Shown piece after piece: positions 13,754-22,032 of a DNA stretch of 53,352 nt. Position numbers and translations under genes: made by a program. Origin of the DNA: Megamonas sp. UBA1799 (lineage in GTDB: Bacteria; Bacillota; Negativicutes; Selenomonadales; Selenomonadaceae). The notes beneath the pieces are model-generated. The model made no database searches and had not been told where the DNA came from. It saw nothing but the letters and a program-made list of their open reading frames with translations. The stretch covers positions 1 to 53,352 of the forward strand of contig DCFR01000010.1 of assembly GCA_002319815.1 (NCBI GenBank), read 5' to 3'. Each line of letters begins with the position of its first letter. The first letter of the stretch is position 1.

Positions 13754-14158
13754 TCATTCCTGCGGTGGCACCATATGTTTTACCCCATCCGCTAACGGTT
13801 TAAACGCTGCCTCCTCCGAACTGTCTGCCGCCAATGAGCCCGCTTCCATGCCGGCTGCGGTTCCGGCCGTCTCCCCAGTCACATCATCATCGACAGCATC
13901 AACGCCTTCAGTAACAGATTCATCCTGACTAATCCATTCTTGATGCGCCGCCTCTTTATGATGCCCTCGATAAAACCACTCCAAGCAAAAAGACAGTAAA
14001 AATACCAGCCCGCCGACAAGCGCACAGCCGGCAAGCGCGCGAAAAAGCATGGTTTCATAACGAGCTCCCACCTGGAATCCCGCGAAAACAACAACCAAGG
14101 CAGCAACTGCCGCCGCGGCCAGCGATATTCTGATGTTGAAAAACAGTTCATTATTCAC
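13754..14158 (-). CDS. hypothetical two-segment membrane protein between cheD and fliA
   Basis: 134 residues with two hydrophobic segments at about 10-29 and 38-60, then an acidic, Ala/Glu/Asp-rich cytoplasmic or periplasmic tail (SVTEGVDAVDDDVTGETAG). I do not recognise a family. Its first base is shared with the cheD stop region, so it is co-translated with the chemotaxis genes. In B. subtilis sigD directly follows cheD, so this gene is an extra in this lineage. A motor or receptor accessory role is only a guess. Confidence 0.6.
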   Translation of the reverse strand: MNNELFFNIRISLAAAAVAALVVVFAGFQVGARYETMLFRALAGCALVGGLVFLLSFCLEWFYRGHHKEAAHQEWISQDESVTEGVDAVDDDVTGETAGTAAGMEAGSLAADSSEEAAFKPLADGVKHMVPPQE

Positions 14159-14652
14159 TATAATTCCTTCTCGCCTTTATCAATCGTTTTTACCCGATAG
14201 ATCCCGGTTTCCAGATCAATCTGTACCGTACGGCCATACGTACCGCCGGTATCTTCCGCCACCAGGCGGATTTTCAATTCCTGCAGAATCTTTTTTGCCG
14301 CCTCGGCATTTCTAAGGCCTACCCGCATGATATCCGTAGCATTCGCAAACGCAAACATCTGCGCGCCGCCGGCCATCTTAGCCACCAGACGGCTGCGTGA
14401 AGCCCCCAGCTGCAGCAAATCGCTGAGCATCAGCGGCAGACCGGTATCGGCAAACTTCGCCGGATTTTCACTGGCCCGCGATTGTTTGCTGTCCGGCAGC
14501 ATGATATGCAGCAGCCCGCCAACTTTCGCCTGAGGATCATACATGGATATACCAATGCAGGAGCCAAGTCCATAACTTATAATTGTCGCTGGTCCGCGGC
14601 TGACTTTATAATCGGCCATTCCCACCCGAATCAGTTCTGGCATATCACTCAA
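14158..14652 (-). CDS. cheD: CheD, chemoreceptor glutamine deamidase
   Basis: 164 residues with the CheD core: MADYKVSRGPATIISYGLGS, the catalytic Cys in GSCIGISMYD, the catalytic His in GLLHIMLPDS, and the conserved GASRSRLVAKMAGGAQMF and TDIMRVGLRNAEAAKKIL. CheD converts receptor Gln to Glu and binds CheC, raising its CheY-P phosphatase activity. It overlaps cheC by 8 bases, matching their physical partnership. Confidence 0.95.
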   Translation of the reverse strand: MSDMPELIRVGMADYKVSRGPATIISYGLGSCIGISMYDPQAKVGGLLHIMLPDSKQSRASENPAKFADTGLPLMLSDLLQLGASRSRLVAKMAGGAQMFAFANATDIMRVGLRNAEAAKKILQELKIRLVAEDTGGTYGRTVQIDLETGIYRVKTIDKGEKEL

Positions 14653-15262
14653 CTCCCACCGCCGACAAAATCGTTTCTAAAGAACCCGGATCGGGGACAA
14701 GGAAGAAATGACCCTTAATGCCGTCCTCTTCAGCTAAAAATTCCGTTTCAATCACCAGAGCATGATCCCCCATCTGCCCCAGCTGAATCAACACCACACT
14801 CAGGATTGCTCCCGCCATATCCATCGCCAGCGCCGGTATAGAAGGCAGCAGCGTCAGCTTGGTAAAGTTGAACAGGGCGTTCAGATACGCCCCCGCCAAA
14901 ATATTGCCAATTTCCATCAGCGCCGATTCATCCATAAAATCCAGCGTACGCGTATCACCATGGTGTTTTCCCATCAGTGTATCCACCAAATAAAACGCAC
15001 TGTCCTGCGGCAAAATAAACAAAATATTACTGGGCGCCTCACCATATACCCGAAGAAAAACGCCAACGACCATCGCGTCCGGACCACCGACCAGATCCGG
15101 CACATCGCCCAGAGGAACAATTGAGACCTCCGGCACATTCATTTCAATGCGGCGATTGATGATCTGAGAAAGCGCTGTCGCCGAATTTCCCGCACCGACA
15201 TTGCCTATTTCCCTGAGTGCATCCAGCTGCGCCGGCGACAACTCCAAAACATCATCAGACAT
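14645..15262 (-). CDS. cheC: CheC, CheY-P phosphatase
   Basis: 205 residues with two phosphatase helices of the CheC/FliY/CheX family: ALREIGNVGAGNSATALSQ near the N-terminus and ALMEIGNILAGAYLNAL near residue 120. Both carry the Glu and Asn used to attack CheY-P. The start at ATG 15262 has GGAGGTG at good spacing; GTG 15265 is an alternative. With CheD it makes the adaptation feedback of the Bacillus type. Confidence 0.95.
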   Translation of the reverse strand: MSDDVLELSPAQLDALREIGNVGAGNSATALSQIINRRIEMNVPEVSIVPLGDVPDLVGGPDAMVVGVFLRVYGEAPSNILFILPQDSAFYLVDTLMGKHHGDTRTLDFMDESALMEIGNILAGAYLNALFNFTKLTLLPSIPALAMDMAGAILSVVLIQLGQMGDHALVIETEFLAEEDGIKGHFFLVPDPGSLETILSAVGVE

Positions 15263-15283
15263 CACAGCACCTCCCCCCTTAAA

Positions 15284-15748
15284 TTATTTAGCATCATCCT
15301 GCAGCCCGACAATAGCACCAAGATCCAACATGATAATCAGCCGGTCATTCAGTTTGCCAATGCCGGTGATAAATCGGCTGCCTTCATTATCCACCGCTTT
15401 TGTTGTATCCACATGCGCGCCGTTGAGAGTAATAACTTCGGTAACCGCATCTACAATCATCCCAACCGATACCTCATCCACTTTTACAATAACGATACGG
15501 GTATTTTCCGTATATTCCGTTTCCTGCAGGCCCAGCCGCTTTTTAAGATCAATAACAGGCAAAACGCTGCCGCGAAGATTGATGACGCCTTTGATAAAAT
15601 CCGAAGCAAAAGGAACGCGGGTAATATCTGTCAGCCCTTTGATTTCCTGGACATGCAGGATATTGAAACCATATTCTTCCTTGCGGAGCTTGAAAGCAAC
15701 TACCTGAATGTCCCCTTCAATTATATTTTTCTTATCTGCTTTTGCCAT
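15284..15748 (-). CDS. cheW: CheW, chemotaxis coupling protein
   Basis: 154 residues, a complete CheW domain: VVAFKLRKEEYGFNILHVQE, TRVPFASDFIKGVINLRGSV, LPVIDLKKRLGL and the final IGKLNDRLIIMLDLG. CheW joins chemoreceptors to CheA at the membrane array. It follows cheA by 19 bases on the same strand and is the only CheW here; the response-regulated CheV type is not seen. Confidence 0.96.
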   Translation of the reverse strand: MAKADKKNIIEGDIQVVAFKLRKEEYGFNILHVQEIKGLTDITRVPFASDFIKGVINLRGSVLPVIDLKKRLGLQETEYTENTRIVIVKVDEVSVGMIVDAVTEVITLNGAHVDTTKAVDNEGSRFITGIGKLNDRLIIMLDLGAIVGLQDDAK

Positions 15749-15767
15749 CTTAGCTTCCCCCCTCTTC

Positions 15768-17840
15768 TTACATCAACGCACTGACATCAAGAATCAGCGC
15801 TACACGTCCATCGCCCAGAACGGTTGCTCCCGAAATAACTTTCAAACCGGCCAGAAGCTTGCCCAGAGTCTTAATAACAATTTCCTGCTGCCCGATCAGA
15901 TTATCAACCACAATGCCGGCCTTGCGGTCACCCAAATGAACCACAACCACAAAAATATCTTCATTTTTCTTATCAGCAGATTGCGGCACATTCAAGAGAC
16001 GTCCCAACCGAATGATAGGGATAATCTGCCCCCGCAAAACGATTACTTCTTTATTCTGCACCGTCTTGATATTATCCGGCGTAATATTGATTGTACTGTC
16101 AATCGAACCCAGCGGAATTGCATACATCTCTTCCTGTACCTTGACCAGCAATGCCTGAATAATCGCCAGCGTCAGCGGTAATTTAATTTTGAAGATACTG
16201 CCTTCATCAATTTTCGTTTCTACGTCCACATGACCGCCAAGAGCTTCGATCTTACTGCGGACAACATCCATGCCGACACCGCGTCCGGATACATCTGTAA
16301 TCACTTCTGCCGTTGAGAAGCCAGGCAGGAACACCAACCGAACCGCTTCGGCATCATTGAGATTATCAGCTTCTTCCTGCGTGATAATAGCCTTTTCCAC
16401 TGCCTTTTTACGAATCACATCGGCATCAATACCCTTGCCGTCATCGGTAACCATGATAACAACATTATTGCCCTCATGCCGGGCAATCAGCCCGACCTCG
16501 CCGGTACGCGGCTTCCCCTTGGCTTCACGGTCATCCGGATGTTCAACGCCGTGATCCAGCGAATTACGCAACAAATGCATCAACGGGTCGCCGATCTCGT
16601 CAATAACGGTACGATCGAGTTCGGTCTCCTCGCCTTCAATCGTCAGATTGATTTCCTTATTCAGTTCCTTGGCCAAATCACGCACCATGCGCGGGAAACG
16701 GTTAAATACCTGTCCGACCGGAACCATACGAACCTTCATAACGACCGACTGCAAATCTGTCGTGACGCGATCCATCTGCTCCAACGTCTCCGTCAGTTCG
16801 GTAAGACGATGCGTGATGCCGATTTGTTCCAGACGAACTTTGTTAATAACCAGCTCGCCCACCAGATTCAGCAGCGAGTCAAGCTTCTCAATATCTACCC
16901 GGACCGACTGCCCGCTCTTCAATTTCTTATCGGCACTGCCCACCAATGTTTTTTTCGACGCCGAAACGACGGCCGCTTTAGCTTCCGGAGCCGGAGCTGC
17001 TGCCGTGGAAACCGGAGCTGCCGCTTTAGCTTCCGAAACTGCTGGCGTGGGCGCAGCCTTTTCATCATCAAGATTAACAACCGTAACCTTGGCAATCTCG
17101 GAAATCGATAAAATCGCATCCTCCAAGGCTTTTCCCTCAGCATCAGTAACAATAATCAATTCGAAAGAATGATCAAACTTTTCCTGTTCCAAATCCTCAG
17201 CCGGCGGCACCGATTTAATGACATCGCCGAGTTCATCCAGCGCATTCATGACCATATAGGAACGTGCCGACTTTAAAAGGCAAGTATCCGTAAGCGTTAC
17301 CGTTATATGGTAGACCCTGAGACCGCTGTTCTTTGCTTCCTGAATCACGTTCCGGTCCGTATCCGTCAAAGCCATCGCCTTGCTGACTGGCGCTGCTGGC
17401 GCAGATGCAGCCGCTGCAACCGGCGCTGCCGAAGCAGCCGCTGCCGCCGGCAATGTACCGCCGTTAGCAATCAAATTCAGCTTGGCAGCAAATTCAGAAA
17501 CATCAACAATGTCTTCCGCTCCGCCGCCGCCAACACTCTCAATCATCTGCTCCAACGAATCCACGCATTTAAAAAGCACATCGACAATATCCTCAGTGAC
17601 CTTCAGCTGTTCTTTGCGCAGAAGATCCAGTACATTCTCCATATCATGCGTAAGTTCAGCAATCTTGGTATATCCCATCGTGGCTGACATACCCTTGATT
17701 GTATGAGCATTACGGAAGATTTCGTTCAGAATCGACAGATCCTCCGGATTGCTCTCCAAGCCCAGCAGGCCGTCATTCAGCGATTGCAAATGTTCACGTG
17801 ATTCTTCCAAAAACATTTCCATGTACTGATTCGTGTCCAT
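15768..17840 (-). CDS. cheA: CheA, chemotaxis histidine kinase
   Basis: 690 residues with the five standard parts: Hpt domain with phosphorylated His46 (RNAHTIKGMSATMGY); a P2 CheY/CheB-binding domain at about 165-265; a dimerisation domain (VRVDIEKLDSLLNLVGELVI); the ATP-binding domain with LRNSLDHGVE (N box) and VTDDGKGID; and a C-terminal CheW-like domain. The linkers around P2 are Ala/Pro-rich. It phosphorylates CheY and CheB in response to receptor state. Confidence 0.97.
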   Translation of the reverse strand: MDTNQYMEMFLEESREHLQSLNDGLLGLESNPEDLSILNEIFRNAHTIKGMSATMGYTKIAELTHDMENVLDLLRKEQLKVTEDIVDVLFKCVDSLEQMIESVGGGGAEDIVDVSEFAAKLNLIANGGTLPAAAAASAAPVAAAASAPAAPVSKAMALTDTDRNVIQEAKNSGLRVYHITVTLTDTCLLKSARSYMVMNALDELGDVIKSVPPAEDLEQEKFDHSFELIIVTDAEGKALEDAILSISEIAKVTVVNLDDEKAAPTPAVSEAKAAAPVSTAAAPAPEAKAAVVSASKKTLVGSADKKLKSGQSVRVDIEKLDSLLNLVGELVINKVRLEQIGITHRLTELTETLEQMDRVTTDLQSVVMKVRMVPVGQVFNRFPRMVRDLAKELNKEINLTIEGEETELDRTVIDEIGDPLMHLLRNSLDHGVEHPDDREAKGKPRTGEVGLIARHEGNNVVIMVTDDGKGIDADVIRKKAVEKAIITQEEADNLNDAEAVRLVFLPGFSTAEVITDVSGRGVGMDVVRSKIEALGGHVDVETKIDEGSIFKIKLPLTLAIIQALLVKVQEEMYAIPLGSIDSTINITPDNIKTVQNKEVIVLRGQIIPIIRLGRLLNVPQSADKKNEDIFVVVVHLGDRKAGIVVDNLIGQQEIVIKTLGKLLAGLKVISGATVLGDGRVALILDVSALM

Positions 17841-17862
17841 TTCTATTCCCCCTATTTTCTTC

Positions 17863-18999
17863 CTATTTTCTTACAGCACTTACAATGGCATTGGCAATCG
17901 CCGGCAAAGGAAGAACTTCATCCGCAATTCCCAGCTCCACAACCGCACGCGGCATTCCATACACCACTGCTGTTGATTCCGCCTCGGCAATGACATATCC
18001 GCCCGCCTGCTTAATCTGCTGCATACCAGCGGCGCCATCACTTCCCATGCCGGTTAAAATAACCGACACAACATCCGGTCCGAAACGCGCCGCCGATTTG
18101 AAAAGAACATCGGCGGCCGGCCGCAGCGTGCCCAGCGGCGGATCCTGATTCAACAGGATCTCGCGTCCGTATCCGCTGCGTTCCACGACCATGTGATAAT
18201 TTCCCGGAGCAATATACACATGCCCTGCCTCTATAATATCATGATTTTCCGCTTCTTTCACGGAAATTTCGGAGATTTCATTGAGTCTTTCCGCTAAAGA
18301 TTTTGTAAACCCCGGCGGCATATGCTGAACAACCAGCACGCCGCACGGCAGCGACCGGGGTAAGCGGGCAATCACCGTCTGTAATGCCTTGGGCCCACCC
18401 GTCGAAGTCCCCAGGACTACCAATTTGCTGCCGCGTCTGACGCTGCTGCCGTCCGATGGTGAAATGGTCCGGCTCACCGGCGGCGTGCGCGGAGTCAAAG
18501 GCGGTGCCGTATACGACGGCAGCGATTTTCGCTGCGGCCATTCAATCCGCCGCATGATTGGCGGAGCCGGCGCCGCCGGCGGAACGGCCGACGGTCGCTG
18601 CCGCACATTCGCCCCCGCCGCAATCCGACATTTTTCAATAATTTCCGATTCAATTGTATCAATCCGGGAAATTGCCCCACCCGTCTTGCTAATAAAATCC
18701 ACTGCTCCCAAACTCAGTGCCTTGATGGTAGCCTCGGCTCCTTCCCGTGTCAGGCTGCTGAACATAACAACCGGTACCGGACAATCCTGCATAATAATTT
18801 CCAATGCTTGTAAACCATCCATGACCGGCATATTAACATCCATCGTCACTAGATCCGGTTTCAGCCGGACCGTTTTCTCCACCGCTTCCTTGCCGTTCAT
18901 TGCTGTATCCACCAGCTCAAAATCCGGATGCGCTTTAAATAAATCGGACAATACTTTTCGCATAAACGCAGAATCTTCCGCCACTAATACACGAATCAT
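17863..18999 (-). CDS. cheB: CheB, receptor methylesterase/deamidase response regulator
   Basis: 378 residues: receiver domain with Asp54 (TMDVNMPVMDGLQALE) and a C-terminal methylesterase. The catalytic Ser lies in GTSTGGPKAL, the His in VVQHMPPGFT and the Asp in LTGMGSDGAAGM. The linker (130-185) is Pro/Arg-rich and longer than in E. coli. It demethylates receptors when phosphorylated. No cheR gene is near, so the methyltransferase must be elsewhere. Confidence 0.96.
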   Translation of the reverse strand: MIRVLVAEDSAFMRKVLSDLFKAHPDFELVDTAMNGKEAVEKTVRLKPDLVTMDVNMPVMDGLQALEIIMQDCPVPVVMFSSLTREGAEATIKALSLGAVDFISKTGGAISRIDTIESEIIEKCRIAAGANVRQRPSAVPPAAPAPPIMRRIEWPQRKSLPSYTAPPLTPRTPPVSRTISPSDGSSVRRGSKLVVLGTSTGGPKALQTVIARLPRSLPCGVLVVQHMPPGFTKSLAERLNEISEISVKEAENHDIIEAGHVYIAPGNYHMVVERSGYGREILLNQDPPLGTLRPAADVLFKSAARFGPDVVSVILTGMGSDGAAGMQQIKQAGGYVIAEAESTAVVYGMPRAVVELGIADEVLPLPAIANAIVSAVRK

Positions 19000-19001
19000 T
19001 T

Positions 19002-19682
19002 TTACACCTCGTCCATTTCTATTCCCTTCGCTAAAGCACGCCGCTGCACATCAAAAATATAGTGAACCAGCCGATTTCGCACCGCTGGTGTCAGCGTCAG
19101 CAGCTGGGCGCCAACCTGATGCACTTTGCCTTTAGACGTCTCAACGACTGTACATCGCATCACCCGCCCCATCGCCCGCAAGGTTCCCACTTCTGGTACA
19201 TTATGAATTTCAATGGCAACCTGACCCCCTACGACTACTGGCTCAGGGAAGGCAAAAGCCAAGCCATTGCCGCTGATATCAATCACCCGAATTTCCGTTG
19301 GCGGAGAAAACCCTCCGGTCTGATTCATTACCTGAACCTGCGCCAGCAAATTCACCCGGACCCGGACAAACGCGCGATTCTGTTTTCGTTCCACCATAGC
19401 CGGCTTCTGAATCATCCAAACCGGAACCTGCTGCATCGCCTTGTCATGAAAAACCGAAAAAAACTGATACCGGCACTGATCCCCGAGAGCCAGTCCATAC
19501 AGCCGCTGTCCAGAACGCGGCAGCACCGGCCGCCGCTTTTTATCCACGGGCATAGCCACAACAAGTTCCGTCGGCGTCATGTCCTCAATCCGGCTCGTGT
19601 ATTTTTCATCATCATCATCTAAAAAAAACTCAATCCGCTGTCCGATTTTTAAGACAGCGTCTGCCTTTATGAGCTCTGGCAT
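19002..19682 (-). CDS. YcgR-like PilZ protein, cyclic-di-GMP flagellar brake
   Basis: 226 residues: an N-terminal YcgR/YpfA-type domain (KIGQRIEFFLDDDDEKYTSR, DMTPTELVVAMPVDKKRRPV) and a C-terminal PilZ domain. Both c-di-GMP motifs are present: the RxxxR region (KQNRAFVRVRV) and the D-x-S-x-x-G element (DISGNGLAFAF). Proteins of this type bind c-di-GMP and slow the motor through MotA or the switch. It lies between flhG and cheB with a 2-base gap to cheB. Confidence 0.88.
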   Translation of the reverse strand: MPELIKADAVLKIGQRIEFFLDDDDEKYTSRIEDMTPTELVVAMPVDKKRRPVLPRSGQRLYGLALGDQCRYQFFSVFHDKAMQQVPVWMIQKPAMVERKQNRAFVRVRVNLLAQVQVMNQTGGFSPPTEIRVIDISGNGLAFAFPEPVVVGGQVAIEIHNVPEVGTLRAMGRVMRCTVVETSKGKVHQVGAQLLTLTPAVRNRLVHYIFDVQRRALAKGIEMDEV

Positions 19683-19725
19683 CAGCCATATTCCCCCATC
19701 CTGTAGGTATCAATATTCCTGCCAT

Positions 19726-20640
19726 TCACCCCGAAAAGTCGAGAAACCGCCGCAGGAAATTCCGCCAGCCGCGTTTCACCGTATGCTGCCCGCCATATAA
19801 AAGATTGTTGGCAATCGCTTGTATACACCGAGCGGCAATGGTATCCGGATAAGAAATCAAAAGCGGCGTCTGCCGTTTGACCGCATTCATCACGTTGCGG
19901 TCTTCATAAATGTATCCCAAACAGGTCAACGGCATCTGCAAAAAACGTTCTGCCGTCCGCCGCAGTTTGGTCACCACATCCTGACTCTCCGGCTCATCGT
20001 AAACACGATTAACCACCAGACGCATATTCTTATTCGCGGCATAAAGGCTGTATGCCTTCATGACCGCGTATGCATCCGTCAGAGCCGTCGGTTCCGGCGT
20101 CGTCAGCAACAGCACTTCATCGGCGGCGAGAATAAAATCCATGACATTTTTCCCCAACCCGGCGCCGGTATCCACCAGAATAATATCCGCCAAGTGCTCG
20201 CATTCCGATAATTTATTTAAAAGCCGCACCCGTTCCTCCGGAGAAAACTCGCCTGCCCGCTCAATACCGGAACCACCCGATATATAGTTCACTCCGTAAG
20301 GGCCGCGGATCAGAACCTCATCCAAAGAAACCTGTTCCTGCAGCAAATGCAGCAAATTATATTTTGATACAGTACCCAGCACAACATCCACGTTGGCCAT
20401 GCCCAGATCGGCATCTATGACCAGAACGCGTTTGCCCGCCATCCCCAGCGCAATTGCCAGATTTACCGTCAAATTTGTCTTGCCAACGCCGCCCTTACCG
20501 CTCGTGACGGCAATCGTTCGCGCCGCGGCCGGCACCCCGGCAGCTTTTGAATCCGCGGCAAACGGCATCCGGGGAACGGAGCAGTATTCAGTTTTAGTAT
20601 CCCCAACGAGCTGTCTGAGCCTTGCTGCCTGATCTTCCAT
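19726..20640 (-). CDS. flhG: FlhG (FleN/YlxH), MinD-like flagellar number ATPase
   Basis: 304 residues. The deviant Walker A box TSGKGGVGKTNL and A' box VLVIDADLGMANVDVVLGT are clear, and the Walker B region is DIILVDTGAGLG. The C-terminal end (after residue 275) is basic and membrane-seeking. FlhG controls flagellar number together with the FlhF GTPase, which is the adjacent gene (6 bases). The N-terminal MEDQAARLRQLV helix is the FlhF-activating region of the family. Confidence 0.94.
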   Translation of the reverse strand: MEDQAARLRQLVGDTKTEYCSVPRMPFAADSKAAGVPAAARTIAVTSGKGGVGKTNLTVNLAIALGMAGKRVLVIDADLGMANVDVVLGTVSKYNLLHLLQEQVSLDEVLIRGPYGVNYISGGSGIERAGEFSPEERVRLLNKLSECEHLADIILVDTGAGLGKNVMDFILAADEVLLLTTPEPTALTDAYAVMKAYSLYAANKNMRLVVNRVYDEPESQDVVTKLRRTAERFLQMPLTCLGYIYEDRNVMNAVKRQTPLLISYPDTIAARCIQAIANNLLYGGQHTVKRGWRNFLRRFLDFSG

Positions 20641-20646
20641 CCTGTT

Positions 20647-22032
20647 TTACCTCAATAAGAGTTTTGCCAATATCTCGGAACTGGCCGGCGCTATATCATC
20701 AGGAACACTCTGTCCGTTCGTCAGATAGGAGAGCGTAATCCGTTTATCGAACAAAAGATTAACAATAAAACCCAGACTTGTTGTCTCATCTGTTTTGGTA
20801 AACAAGACCCGGTCCGGCTTACAGACCGAAAACCGCTCCAGAATATTCAAAGCATCCCGACTTTTCGTCGTCGCGCTCAGAACCAAATGTTTCTCAATTT
20901 CCGGTTCCGCCTCAAGAAATTCCTGCAGTTCCTGCATCTGATAATCATTTCTCTGACTGCGCCCGGCCGTATCGATCAAAATCAGCTGCTTATTGCGAAA
21001 CTTACGGATGGCTGTCTTAAGCTCAGCCGGTGAATAAACGATCTCCAATGGCAAACCAATAATATCCGAATACGTCTTCAGCTGATCCACCGCAGAAATA
21101 CGATACGTATCGGCCGTAATCAGCGCCGCGCTGACGCCGCGCTCCAAAACGAACTTTGCCGCAATCTTCGCCAACGTGGTTGTTTTACCGACGCCGGTCG
21201 TCCCGATCAGCGCTACAATTTTCGGCCGCCCATCCTTCAGGATAATGCCATCCGACATTTTCAGCGCATCGTGGAGATAGTCGCTTAACGCCTTAAAGGC
21301 CCGCTCCGAACCGGTTTCCGACAGAATATCACCGGCCGGCATATTGCGGATCATATCCTGCAGCACTGCTTCACTGATTTCCTGCTCCTGCATCGTATCC
21401 TGCAGGGTCACGGTCTCCGGGTCCTCCTGCTTTTGGCTGATAACCTGTTCCAGCATCGCCTTCATCTGAACCAATTCCTGCTCCAACGCCTGAATTTTTT
21501 CCGTATCCTGCGCCTGCCGATGCTCGGCTGCAGCCGGTTCCAGCGGTGCCGGCTGCTCTGCCCGAATCACGCGGGGCGGAGCCATCGGCGCTGCCGCAGC
21601 TGCCGGTATCTCAGCAGATATCGGAGCAATCGGCGGCACCAATGTTGCCGGGGCAACCGGCTGTATCGGAATAAAAGTTTCTTCCGCCGGAATCCCGCTG
21701 AGCCGCGCCGCCAAATCAGCTGACTGCGCCAGTGTAACGCCCGCCTCAGTTCCAGCAGTCTTATACTGTGCCAGCACCGCCGGTGGACGCACCGACGGCG
21801 TTGGCAGTACGGCTGCCGCCGGTTTTACGCTTTTCGGCAGCTTGACGCGCGGCCGGCGCGGCGTATCGTCCACCGCTGCCGTAACCTCAACGATTTCCTT
21901 ACTCTTAAAGCCTAAAAGCCCGCCTTTACGATACCGCTTTGTATGCAAGATAACCGCATCGCGTCCGAGCTCATCCTTTACCATAGCCATGGCCTCTTTC
22001 AGGTCGGCAGCTTTAAACACTTTAATACGCAA
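20647..22032 (-). CDS. flhF: FlhF, SRP-type flagellar placement GTPase
   Basis: 461 residues. N-terminal FlhF B-domain (MRIKVFKAADLKEAMAMVKD), an Ala/Pro-rich variable part of about 110 residues, then the NG GTPase: P-loop GTTGVGKTTTLAK, ITADTYRISAVDQLKTY, DTAGRSQRN and TKTDETTSLGF. It sets where the flagellum forms and works with FlhG. It starts immediately after the flhA stop codon, so the two are translationally linked. Confidence 0.96.
   Translation of the reverse strand: MRIKVFKAADLKEAMAMVKDELGRDAVILHTKRYRKGGLLGFKSKEIVEVTAAVDDTPRRPRVKLPKSVKPAAAVLPTPSVRPPAVLAQYKTAGTEAGVTLAQSADLAARLSGIPAEETFIPIQPVAPATLVPPIAPISAEIPAAAAAPMAPPRVIRAEQPAPLEPAAAEHRQAQDTEKIQALEQELVQMKAMLEQVISQKQEDPETVTLQDTMQEQEISEAVLQDMIRNMPAGDILSETGSERAFKALSDYLHDALKMSDGIILKDGRPKIVALIGTTGVGKTTTLAKIAAKFVLERGVSAALITADTYRISAVDQLKTYSDIIGLPLEIVYSPAELKTAIRKFRNKQLILIDTAGRSQRNDYQMQELQEFLEAEPEIEKHLVLSATTKSRDALNILERFSVCKPDRVLFTKTDETTSLGFIVNLLFDKRITLSYLTNGQSVPDDIAPASSEILAKLLLR

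Noticed and set aside
16919..17152. Arg/Leu-rich minus-strand frame within cheA
   Set aside because: Lies in another frame of the cheA linker; no start signal and biased composition.
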